58,938 bases of DNA from contig CACZAK010000039.1 in assembly GCA_902779075.1 (NCBI GenBank), positions 1 to 58,938 of the forward strand, written 5' to 3'. Position numbers and translations under genes: made by a program. Source of the stretch: an uncultured bacterium (GTDB lineage Bacteria; Verrucomicrobiota; Kiritimatiellia; RFP12; UBA1067). Each line of letters opens with the position of its first letter. Positions within the stretch are counted from its first letter, which is position 1. This document shows positions 1-6,833 of this stretch, in pieces. The notes under the pieces were generated by a model, which was not told the origin of the DNA, did not search any database, and worked only from the letters and a program-made list of their open reading frames with translations.

Positions 1-113
1 GCGGGGGCGGATTCTGTTCCCATAGTCTTGTCGTGATACATCAAAGTTATCCTCATTTACTTTCCCGTGCGAAGCGCGGGCGGCGGGCTACACGGCCAAA
101 ACCACCACCTTTC

Positions 114-140
114 GGCGCGCTCGGTGATCGCGCCCTACCG
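114..140 (-). repeat. CGGTAG-type hairpin element, copy 1
   Basis: Nine-base arms GGCGCGCTC and GATCGCGCC (one mismatch) flank a three-base loop, followed by CTACCG; on the minus strand this reads CGGTAG followed by the hairpin. The same layout recurs near 35.9, 39.2 and 50.0 kb. Here it lies inside the broken end of the kinase fragment. Confidence 0.8.
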
Positions 141-176
141 CTCTGCGCCTCTGCCTCTCTGCGCCTCTGCGTGAAA
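141..176. repeat. CAGAGGCGCAGAG-type low-complexity repeat
   Basis: A run of CTCTGCGCCTCTGC units, related to the longer inverted-repeat elements at 18.35, 18.85 and 19.63 kb. It sits exactly where kinase homology ends. Confidence 0.65.
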
Positions 177-579
177 TATTCCCCATGTTCCGCCAGATAA
201 TCATCCAACGTCTTCCCGTCGATGTAGTCCATCACGAGGAACGGGTTGCCGTTGTTCTCCTCGAAGGCGCGCACCGTAACGATGTTGGTGTGCGAGAGGG
301 TCATCGCCACAAGCGCCTCTTTTTTGAGCTGGGCGTATGCACGCTTGTTGCTCACCAAGATAGAAGGCAACATCTTGATCGCGAACGGCTTATTGTCGAG
401 CTGGGTATCTTCGGCGAGCCACACGCTCCCCATGCCGCCCTGTCCGAGCGGCCGCACAATGCGGTAGCGGCCCATGAGGAGCGCACCCGCTCCGCCCGCC
501 CTCGTCACTGCGTCGTTGATGTTTTCGTAGCTCATAGCTCCATCACCTGCCTGGCATTACCTCGTATGGCATACAATAA

Positions 580-616
580 CTTACCCGATTTCAAGTAACT
601 TGATTTCAGGTAAGCA
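580..616. repeat. 15-base direct repeat with inverted ends, intergenic
   Basis: Two adjacent 15-base units, CCCGATTTCAAGTAA and CTTGATTTCAGGTAA, lie between the kinase fragment and the M48 gene. The outer CTTACC and GGTAAG are complementary, so the stretch could fold into a weak hairpin. No clear terminator T-run is seen. Confidence 0.45.
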
Positions 617-629
617 GCCTTGCTCCTTT

Positions 630-1658
630 TCATTTCGTCAGCGTGATGCCCATCGCGGCGGCCTTTTCGGCGTTGGCACGCACGAAGTTCTCGAACCGCT
701 CGCGGGAGAGCGGGTGGTTGCTCGCGAGATCGGAATCGGCGTCTCCCTGCATGGCCATGGCGTAGTGCCAGAAGAGCGTACCGGCGAAAATGTATTCGCC
801 GAACGGGCTTGCGCTGATCACCGATGACGCAAATGAATCGGCCTCGCGTTCCTCGTTGCGGTCGATTTCGAGATTAGCCTTCTCCCTGAACGCGAGGAGA
901 TGTCCGAGGGAGTGGTGTCCGCACTCGTGCGCGAGCACGCTCACGATCGTGCCGGACGAATACGACACGGCCTTCTGGCGTATCTTTTCGTCCACGATGG
1001 CGGGGGCAAGGCCGTTCTTCGCGATGAACGCCACGCATTCATCCTCCGTGCAGCGCGCGCAGAACCTTCGCGGCATGGCAGAGACGAACTTGGAAAGCAT
1101 GCCCTTGTGTCCGGCGTCCTGAAGCGCCGCCGCAAGACCCACCAGACGGGCATAGCGCGCCGCGCCGCCGAAAAACACCGTGTGAAATGCGAGATCCTTC
1201 TTGCCACCCTTTTCCACGACGCGCCTTCCAGAGACGGCGTTGACAATGTCGTTGGTGGCCATGTAGATGAACGGGATGCCCTTGAGCCTTTTGCTGTACT
1301 GCAGGTTTTCCGCCACGAACGGGGCGGAGACTATGTAGCTGTACAGCTGATCCATCTCGGCCTCCGAAGGCGTGAGGTATGCCTTGATCTGCTCGACCGT
1401 GACCTTCACCTCCGCATTCTTAGAGTTTTTGTCGCCGTTGGAAGCGGTGCCTGACGGCGAGGAGGCTGTAGACGCATCTTTCTCGCCAAGCCACTTCATC
1501 ACCGGTTCGTACGCAAACCACGCCGCGCCGCACAGCACAAGCAACAGAACAATCCACTTAAGCGCTCCGCCACGGCGCACGACCTTCCTGGACGCAACGC
1601 CGCCGGTCGAAGGCTTCTTCTCGTTGGACATTTCACTACTGGTGTAGGTGTGCTTCAT
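630..1658 (-). CDS. membrane-anchored M48-family zinc metallopeptidase
   Basis: A 342-residue protein with a charged N-terminus, one transmembrane helix (about residues 34-55), a Ser/Thr-rich linker and a C-terminal peptidase domain. The zinc motif HECGH is at 244-248 and the third-ligand region READSFASS at about 271-279, as in M48 (HtpX/Oma1-type) gluzincins. It also has a cysteine cluster (FCARCTEDEC, 199-208). It is clearly paralogous to the M48 protein at 3974-4936, sharing the SFASSVIS(A/S)SPFG segment and the NHPLS/THPLS segment. The AAGGAG site upstream supports the ATG at 1658. It starts 15 bases after the Vps4-like gene, so both are probably in one transcript. M48 peptidases often act in membrane-protein quality control; the substrate here is unknown. 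Confidence 0.85.
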   Translation of the reverse strand: MKHTYTSSEMSNEKKPSTGGVASRKVVRRGGALKWIVLLLVLCGAAWFAYEPVMKWLGEKDASTASSPSGTASNGDKNSKNAEVKVTVEQIKAYLTPSEAEMDQLYSYIVSAPFVAENLQYSKRLKGIPFIYMATNDIVNAVSGRRVVEKGGKKDLAFHTVFFGGAARYARLVGLAAALQDAGHKGMLSKFVSAMPRRFCARCTEDECVAFIAKNGLAPAIVDEKIRQKAVSYSSGTIVSVLAHECGHHSLGHLLAFREKANLEIDRNEEREADSFASSVISASPFGEYIFAGTLFWHYAMAMQGDADSDLASNHPLSRERFENFVRANAEKAAAMGITLTK

Positions 1659-1673
1659 TTTACAATGACTCCT

Positions 1674-2864
1674 TCATACTTTTGAATTCGTTCCATCAAA
1701 CCGCTGTTGGTTGAAGTTTTCGTATTGCCTGACCATCGCCGGCGTAACCGATGACGGAATCACCTTGACGGCGTTTTCAAGGTCACTGGCAAGCACAACC
1801 GGGTCGGTCCCAGCTTCGACGCTCCGCTTGAACGCCGCAAGGCGCGCCTTGCGGGCGATGCCGGTTATGTCGCTTCCCGTATAGCCATCGAGGCGTTCCG
1901 CCCATTGCGCGCAATCGACGGCAGGCTCGCAGGCCACGCCGTCAAAGGCCCGCGTCAGCATTCCAAGCCGTGCGTCTTTGTCCGGTAGGCCGATGTACAG
2001 CTTCTCGTCGAAACGGCCCGTACGGAACACGGCCTCGTCGATGGCCCAGGGCTTGTTCGTGGCCCCGAGAATGAGCAGTGTGTTCTCGCTTTCGCGGAAG
2101 CCGCCTACGTCCGCGAGGAACTGGGTAACGATGCGGTTGTCAACCACGGAAGAACTCGCCGTCCTGCGCGGCAGGAGTCCATCTATCTCGTCGAGGAAAA
2201 GAACCGCGACCGGCTTCGACGATGCGGCCTTAAGGAGCCGGCTTAGGTTCTGTTCGCTCTCGCCGTGCCACTTGGACCGGAGCTGCGCACCCGATGCGTA
2301 GAAGAACGGTGCGGCGATCTCGTGCGCGATGGCCTTGCCGAACATCGTCTTGCCGTTGCCGGGAGGACCGTAGAGAATCACGCCGCCGCCAGGCTTGAGC
2401 TTCATCGCCTTCGCCTTCTCCGGTTCGCGCATCGGATAGATTATCATCTCCTGTATCGCGGCCTTTGCCTCGTTCATGCCGGCGATGTCGTCAAAGGATA
2501 CGTCAGGTATCTCCGACACCTCAAAAGACTCCCCGGACGAGGATTCGTCATCCTGAACTGGCGAGCTTCCCACTCCACCAGTAGAACGCGCCGCTGGCGC
2601 GTTCCCAGCGGCCGCGACGGGACGCGGTCCACCAGCCGCAGGACGCGGCAACTTCGCCGTTGCGAGCTTTTCGGCGATCTCAAGCCATCCCTCGGCAGTC
2701 GTGACGTAGCTGGACGAAACCGGTCCGCTCGTCTGTTTTGCGAGGGCGAAGCAGAACTCGGCGGCCTTTGCGGCGTGCATACGCGCAGTAGGCGCATCAC
2801 CCGCTCGTATCGCGGCCTCGCACGCTGCCTCATGCTCGTTCTTTTTATCGGCAAGGTACCCCAT
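1674..2864 (-). CDS. Vps4/katanin-type AAA+ ATPase with MIT-like N-terminal domain
   Basis: A 396-residue ATPase laid out like eukaryotic Vps4. Residues 1-70 are predicted helical and resemble a three-helix MIT domain (ends WLEIAEKLATAK), followed by a low-complexity linker (72-115) and one AAA+ module. Walker A is GPPGNGKT (166-173), Walker B LFLDEID (222-228), sensor 1 ATN (268-270), and candidate arginine fingers lie in RTGRFD (281-286). Pore loop 1 reads SKWHGESE (197-204), the Trp-containing signature of the meiotic clade (Vps4, katanin, spastin), unlike FtsH or ClpX. After YTGSDITGIARKA, the C-terminal SSVTPAMVRQYENFNQQ segment resembles the terminal helix of that clade. It lies five bases downstream of an ESCRT-III-like gene. 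Predicted role: ATP-driven remodelling of ESCRT-III polymers. AAA+ identity is certain; the Vps4 subclass is very likely. Confidence 0.93.
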   Translation of the reverse strand: MGYLADKKNEHEAACEAAIRAGDAPTARMHAAKAAEFCFALAKQTSGPVSSSYVTTAEGWLEIAEKLATAKLPRPAAGGPRPVAAAGNAPAARSTGGVGSSPVQDDESSSGESFEVSEIPDVSFDDIAGMNEAKAAIQEMIIYPMREPEKAKAMKLKPGGGVILYGPPGNGKTMFGKAIAHEIAAPFFYASGAQLRSKWHGESEQNLSRLLKAASSKPVAVLFLDEIDGLLPRRTASSSVVDNRIVTQFLADVGGFRESENTLLILGATNKPWAIDEAVFRTGRFDEKLYIGLPDKDARLGMLTRAFDGVACEPAVDCAQWAERLDGYTGSDITGIARKARLAAFKRSVEAGTDPVVLASDLENAVKVIPSSVTPAMVRQYENFNQQRFDGTNSKV

Positions 2865-2869
2865 GTCGC

Positions 2870-3508
2870 TTACTTCCCTTCAAGGAGATCTTTTACGCGC
2901 TGCTGTCCGGCGGCTATTCGTTCGTCGATCGCCGTACCGGCGGCGGCGGGCGCGGCAGCACCGCCGATGTCCGCCGCGACTTGCTGCTCCAACTCTGCGG
3001 ACATCTCCTCCATGGACGGTATATGGTCCTGAAGAGCCCCGTTCGCGCCCTCCATCTCGTTCTCGTACATCTTGCTCCAGAAGCGGTCGGCGTCAACCTG
3101 CTCGCCAAGCATGTCCTGCGCCGCGCCGAACACGTCTTCGACGTGCTCCGGGTCGATGCGGATGATCTTGTTGATCTGCCCGAGCGCCTCGGCGAACTGG
3201 TTGTCGGACTGCGCGACCTCCATCTTGGTGAGATACTGCTCGAACACCCAGCGCTTCTGCTCGAGCTTCATCGCAAGCACCTGGGCTGCGCGAGCTGCAG
3301 TGAGCGCACGGTTGGCGGCGGCCTTTTCGCCGTTCTTCAAGGCTTCGCGGGCCTTGTTCCAGTTTTCCTTCGACTCCTTTTCAAGGCGCTTCTGGCGGTC
3401 GATTACGTCTTGCTTGGCGTTTTCCGCATCGCGGAAGGCATGACGGCGCTCGCGACGCTCGTAACGGCGGCGGGCGGACGGGAACATGAAGTATTTCAGG
3501 AATGACAT
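2870..3508 (-). CDS. ESCRT-III-like (CHMP1/Vps2-class) coiled-coil protein
   Basis: A 212-residue helical protein: a strongly basic N-terminus (SARRRYERRERR, 11-22), a long coiled coil (about 25-115), and an acidic C-terminal half ending in a helix with QRVKDLLEGK. The central A-L-x-x-G-x(4)-A-x(3)-A pattern (about 55-75) resembles CHMP1-type Snf7 domains. The C-terminus partly fits a MIM1 motif (R204, V205, L208), although the upstream hydrophobic and acidic positions are missing. It is directly upstream of the Vps4-like ATPase gene (five-base gap), the usual functional partner of ESCRT-III. The ATG at 3508 is chosen because the ESCRT-III-like basic N-terminus begins there; the upstream in-frame extension looks non-coding. 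PspA/Vipp1 are the known bacterial superfamily members; this protein looks different but a divergent PspA cannot be excluded. Confidence 0.72.
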   Translation of the reverse strand: MSFLKYFMFPSARRRYERRERRHAFRDAENAKQDVIDRQKRLEKESKENWNKAREALKNGEKAAANRALTAARAAQVLAMKLEQKRWVFEQYLTKMEVAQSDNQFAEALGQINKIIRIDPEHVEDVFGAAQDMLGEQVDADRFWSKMYENEMEGANGALQDHIPSMEEMSAELEQQVAADIGGAAAPAAAGTAIDERIAAGQQRVKDLLEGK

Positions 3509-3567
3509 GGCTTTTACTTCTTTTGGTGTTTGATGATTTGATGTTTTTCTGTCTCCAGCGCTTGAAC

Positions 3568-3969
3568 TTAACGACTGACAAAGCCGACCGCGATTACGCA
3601 TACAATCAAGATACAGACCACTTCAATCGCACAGAACAACAACAGCCAATGACGAACTGGATGAATCCGCGCGTACACAGGGCGGCATCCCAACATCTGC
3701 ATCTTCTTGCGCCTCTTACGCCCCAGCCATTCCACTACCAGCTCTAACAGGAACGACTGGACGGCAACGACGACAACGCAGAAGAGGGAATCCAGCAGAT
3801 TCCCGGCAAAGGCAAGAAACAGCCCGCACAATGTGACCCCGCTCCCCGCGAGAATCCGCGAAAACACGAGGAGCCAAAACCGCGACCTCGACATGTCGCC
3901 CATGAGGGATGAGGGAGGCGGCATAACGCCTTTGGCAGGCATACGAGTGCCATTGTATGTGAATGTCAT
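3568..3969 (-). CDS. small membrane protein, unknown function
   Basis: About 133 residues with hydrophobic segments near residues 30-50, 52-75 and 110-130, separated by a basic loop (LGRKRRKKM). No family recognised. The start at 3969 lies four bases after the M48 stop, suggesting translational coupling. Sitting between an M48 peptidase and an ESCRT-III-like gene, it could be a membrane anchor or peptidase partner, but nothing in the sequence proves this. Confidence 0.65.
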   Translation of the reverse strand: MTFTYNGTRMPAKGVMPPPSSLMGDMSRSRFWLLVFSRILAGSGVTLCGLFLAFAGNLLDSLFCVVVVAVQSFLLELVVEWLGRKRRKKMQMLGCRPVYARIHPVRHWLLLFCAIEVVCILIVCVIAVGFVSR

Positions 3970-3973
3970 GTAC

Positions 3974-4936
3974 CTATCCCTCAAGCGTCACCCCAAGTTC
4001 GGCGGCAATCGACGGATTTGCCCGAATAAAATCGGCAAGGCGCTCGCTTGAAAGCGGATGCGTGGACGCAGTATGTCCTGTCGCCTTTTCCACCCACACC
4101 CAAACCGCCTCCCAAAGGATTGTCCCAAACACGAGGTAGTCCCCAAACGGACTTGAGCTGATCACGGAACTCGCAAAGGAGTCCGCCTCGCGCTCCTGAT
4201 TCCGTGAAATCTCAAGATTGACTCGACGGCCATGGCAATGCCCAAGTGCAAGATGCCCTAACTCATGCGCGAGGACACCGATGAGCAGTCCCGCCGAGAA
4301 GGACCTCGCCTTCCTGGCAAGCGACGAATCAGACATCACGAGGTGCAGATTGTACTTCTCTGCAAACTCGCACGTGCCCTCGGCTGTAAAGGACGCCCTT
4401 TTTTCAAGGCACCATCTGCCAAGCGCGGAGGTAATCTCCGGCAGAGGATTGCCACCACCTTTCCGCTCCCGCACGGCAGACGCCCCAACATACGCCGCCG
4501 ACACCAGGTTGGCAAATCGGACTGCCCCGCCAAGCAGTGTAATCGTCGGCACGTCATTCTGGGCGATACGGGCGAATGCGTTTATCGTGGGATCGACCAT
4601 CTTGACGGCAAAGTCAAGTTTCTGCGTCGTTTCGGCGTATTTCACATTGCTCGTGACGTGCGGCGACGCGCAAACGTACTGCATGAGCTGAAGAAGCTCG
4701 TTAGCCGAAGTCTCCCACATTTCCGGCAAAGGACTGCTTGGAACCGCTGAAAGTGCGACTGCTGCACGAATGCCCTCCGCAGCACTACCATCAGTTCCCG
4801 CATACATTGCACCTCGCGCCACAGGAGATTCGGGCAATGGCGAACCGGCAAGCGTCTGTGAACTCATTCCAATGCGTTCATTGATTTCCTTCATCCGCGC
4901 ATTGACCTTTGCCTCTATTTCCTCTAAACTTCTCAT
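3974..4936 (-). CDS. soluble M48-family zinc metallopeptidase with MIM1-like N-terminal helix
   Basis: A 320-residue M48 peptidase without signal peptide or obvious N-terminal membrane anchor. HELGH is at 224-228 and the third-ligand segment EREADSFASS at about 248-257; the C-terminus has THPLSSERL. It is a paralogue of the membrane-anchored M48 at 630-1658. Its first 23 residues form a charged amphipathic helix (LEEIEAKVNARMKEINERIG) nearly identical in pattern to the start of the neighbouring M4 peptidase. Residues E8, V11, R14, M15 and I18 match the spacing of the MIT-interacting motif (D/E)xxLxxRLxxL. The ATG at 4936 is preferred because an AGGAGA site precedes it; a further upstream ATG overlaps the M4 gene. 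Predicted cytoplasmic effector of the ESCRT/Vps4 module. Confidence 0.85.
   Translation of the reverse strand: MRSLEEIEAKVNARMKEINERIGMSSQTLAGSPLPESPVARGAMYAGTDGSAAEGIRAAVALSAVPSSPLPEMWETSANELLQLMQYVCASPHVTSNVKYAETTQKLDFAVKMVDPTINAFARIAQNDVPTITLLGGAVRFANLVSAAYVGASAVRERKGGGNPLPEITSALGRWCLEKRASFTAEGTCEFAEKYNLHLVMSDSSLARKARSFSAGLLIGVLAHELGHLALGHCHGRRVNLEISRNQEREADSFASSVISSSPFGDYLVFGTILWEAVWVWVEKATGHTASTHPLSSERLADFIRANPSIAAELGVTLEG
4868..4936 (-). other. MIM1-like N-terminal helix of the M48 peptidase
   Basis: Encodes residues 1-23 of the soluble M48 peptidase. The pattern ExxVxxRMxxI at residues 8-18 is superimposable on the start of the M4 peptidase, although the catalytic domains are unrelated. 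A shared docking helix is the simplest reading. Confidence 0.55.
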
Positions 4937-4955
4937 GAATGTATCTCCTCTTGAA

Positions 4956-6833
4956 TCAATCAACAATCCTCAACGGCGAAGAAAAGATCACCCTGCCGCT
5001 GCAGGCATCAACTATGCATTGCTCCTCAGGCTCGCCATCCGACTCCGTAAGTACGAGCCATGCGACGCAGACATTCCCACCTAAACCAAGCAGCGAAGGA
5101 TCGAACACTATCTTGCTTGCCGACGATACAGATTGTCCGTGCCCATCTCCTATCGCCATCTTCCCCGCCTCTTCTGCACTGATCGACACGCCAGTCTGAA
5201 GAGAGCCCAGCGCATTCGAGAACCTATTCTGGAGATACGTCACCGTATCCCCATCACGGACACGCGCAATGACGCTGGAACCGAATACGGGAAGTCCGTT
5301 CCACGTCTGCTCCATGACAACCTGTACTTCGCCACCTGTTGGCACAGCGGCGTGAATATCTGCCGGCTTCGTCACCGCCTCCTCGACGACCCTGATGTCC
5401 GCACCAGAAACGTTCAGGCCAAGTTCTGAAGAGAACTCGCAGGCAAGTGCCTTTGTGTAGTGCATTGCCGTGCCACCTGGCACATTTGACCTGACGGACA
5501 TAAGCTTTCTTTCCATTGAAACCTCGCTCCTTGATTGTAGAATGCTCTGCTGCGGTTTGATGTTCACTGCCTCACAAGCTGTCATCAGCCGGTTGCGCTC
5601 TTCTTGAGAAAAATTGAGGTCTTCCGCAGCTCTCGTAATGCCCTCGTAGAACGAATACATGTTGCAGTTTCTGGGCAGATACCGACAAGGTCCAAACATG
5701 AGTTGCCCAAAAAGTTGTTCCGTTCGTTCGAAACCAATCGGCTGCACGTCAAATCTAAGCTCATCGTCGCGCGTAAAATCTTCACCTTCACAAAGAAGGA
5801 AACAGAGACGGGTGATTACACCGTTGTTTATATGTACGCCGCAATGGTCCCCAGTGCCGACATACCATCCAGAACGAGGATTGTCCTTATTCGGCGGCTG
5901 CTTGTAATATGAAGCTGGAATCCAACCTACCATATCGCCTTCAGGACTGATTTCTGGATGCGCCATGTTCCTTATATTGGAGTATATCCACCTTGACGGC
6001 CCTTCATCGCGTCCAGTCCAGGCCCACGTGCTGAACTTGGCGAAGATGTCGGAGAAGCTCTCGTCTATCGCTCCCGTTTCGCCGAGGTACGCAGTCCAAC
6101 CAACACGATTTTGGGAAACGGAGTGCGTAAATTCATGACCGGCGGTATTTTGCGATGCGTGATTAGGCGAAAAACAAAGATTTGTAGAACCTCCATATTT
6201 GTAATCGCTATATGCATTGCCATTTGCAGAAAATGTGATTGGCAGAGTATTGTCCCCGCAAAAGGCTTCTGCATAAGACCAAAGGGTAGTGACATGGTTT
6301 ATGCCATCGAAATTCCACCTACGGTGGTAGTAAGCCGCTGTCATGGCCACAAAACGTTGCACCAAACACGCATCATCCGCCGACCGTTCCGGTATCCCAC
6401 GACAGAAGACGTATCCATCATCACCGAAAGCAATGTCATCCACCTTATTTTTGCCGTTCATAACGCAACAATGACCAAGGGTAAGACCTATTTTTTTCGC
6501 TTCCTCTACTATGGCTCTTGTCTGCTGATTATCATGTTTCTGCAACAAATTACCGCCCGGTTTAAGACCTGCCAGATGGAATTCCACCATCTGGGACACC
6601 GAATCAAGGTCTTTCTCTGTCAGCATCGTGATGGAGGTACCGGGTGCAGACGAAGTGTCCATTTTCTCAGAGACAACTGGAACCGCCTGTACAGATGACA
6701 GAGTACAGGCGGGCGTCGTGAAGGCAATAGGTGGTACAGTCTTATTTTCATCCCCCATGACTTTGCCGATCCTGCGGTCAATCTCCGCCATGCGCTCGTC
6801 TATGCGTCTTTCTATGTCATCGAGTCTGCTCAT
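4956..6833 (-). CDS. M4 (thermolysin-family) metallopeptidase with C-terminal FTP-like domain and no signal peptide
   Basis: A 625-residue M4 peptidase. Zinc ligands lie in HEFTH (233-237) and GAIDESFSD (E258); GVHINNGV (H334) matches the substrate-stabilising histidine region of thermolysin. After the catalytic domain, residues about 450-610 (GGEVQVVMEQTWNGLPVFGSS, then WLVLTESDG) resemble the FTP/PepSY propeptide that normally precedes the catalytic domain, so the order is reversed. There is no signal peptide; the protein begins with a charged helix, LDDIERRIDERMAEIDRRIG, that fits MIM1 spacing (E8, I11, R14, M15, I18). The gene overlaps the zinc-finger ESCRT-III-like gene by four bases (ATGA). 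The codon region is more AT-rich than its neighbours, hinting at separate origin. A cytoplasmic M4 enzyme with a trailing propeptide is unusual. Confidence 0.88.
   Translation of the reverse strand: MSRLDDIERRIDERMAEIDRRIGKVMGDENKTVPPIAFTTPACTLSSVQAVPVVSEKMDTSSAPGTSITMLTEKDLDSVSQMVEFHLAGLKPGGNLLQKHDNQQTRAIVEEAKKIGLTLGHCCVMNGKNKVDDIAFGDDGYVFCRGIPERSADDACLVQRFVAMTAAYYHRRWNFDGINHVTTLWSYAEAFCGDNTLPITFSANGNAYSDYKYGGSTNLCFSPNHASQNTAGHEFTHSVSQNRVGWTAYLGETGAIDESFSDIFAKFSTWAWTGRDEGPSRWIYSNIRNMAHPEISPEGDMVGWIPASYYKQPPNKDNPRSGWYVGTGDHCGVHINNGVITRLCFLLCEGEDFTRDDELRFDVQPIGFERTEQLFGQLMFGPCRYLPRNCNMYSFYEGITRAAEDLNFSQEERNRLMTACEAVNIKPQQSILQSRSEVSMERKLMSVRSNVPGGTAMHYTKALACEFSSELGLNVSGADIRVVEEAVTKPADIHAAVPTGGEVQVVMEQTWNGLPVFGSSVIARVRDGDTVTYLQNRFSNALGSLQTGVSISAEEAGKMAIGDGHGQSVSSASKIVFDPSLLGLGGNVCVAWLVLTESDGEPEEQCIVDACSGRVIFSSPLRIVD
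6765..6833 (-). other. MIM1-like N-terminal helix of the M4 peptidase
   Basis: Encodes residues 1-23 of the M4 peptidase. ExxIxxRMxxI at residues 8-18 occupies exactly the same positions as in the M48 protein at 3974-4936. Confidence 0.55.

Larger units (their letters stand above)
53..535 (-). pseudogene. Ser/Thr protein kinase N-lobe fragment, truncated by repeat sequence
   Basis: This 160-residue reading frame begins as a Hanks-type Ser/Thr kinase. A glycine-rich loop (GQGGMGSVW, residues 31-39), the ATP-binding lysine (AIK, K54) and the hinge (LVMDYIDGKTL, about 100-110) are visible. The kinase similarity stops near residue 119, before the HRD catalytic loop and DFG motif, so the product cannot be an active kinase. 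The remaining 40 residues are translated repeat DNA: a CAGAGGCGCAGAG stretch followed by a hairpin element of a family dispersed through the window. It lies 94 bases downstream of the M48 peptidase gene and may be a decayed last gene of the same cluster. An assembly join at the repeat is an alternative explanation. Confidence 0.7.

Noticed and set aside
2870..3508. Calling this protein PspA/Vipp1
   Set aside because: Its basic start, acidic tail and adjacent Vps4-like ATPase fit the eukaryote-like ESCRT-III branch better, although a divergent PspA is not excluded.
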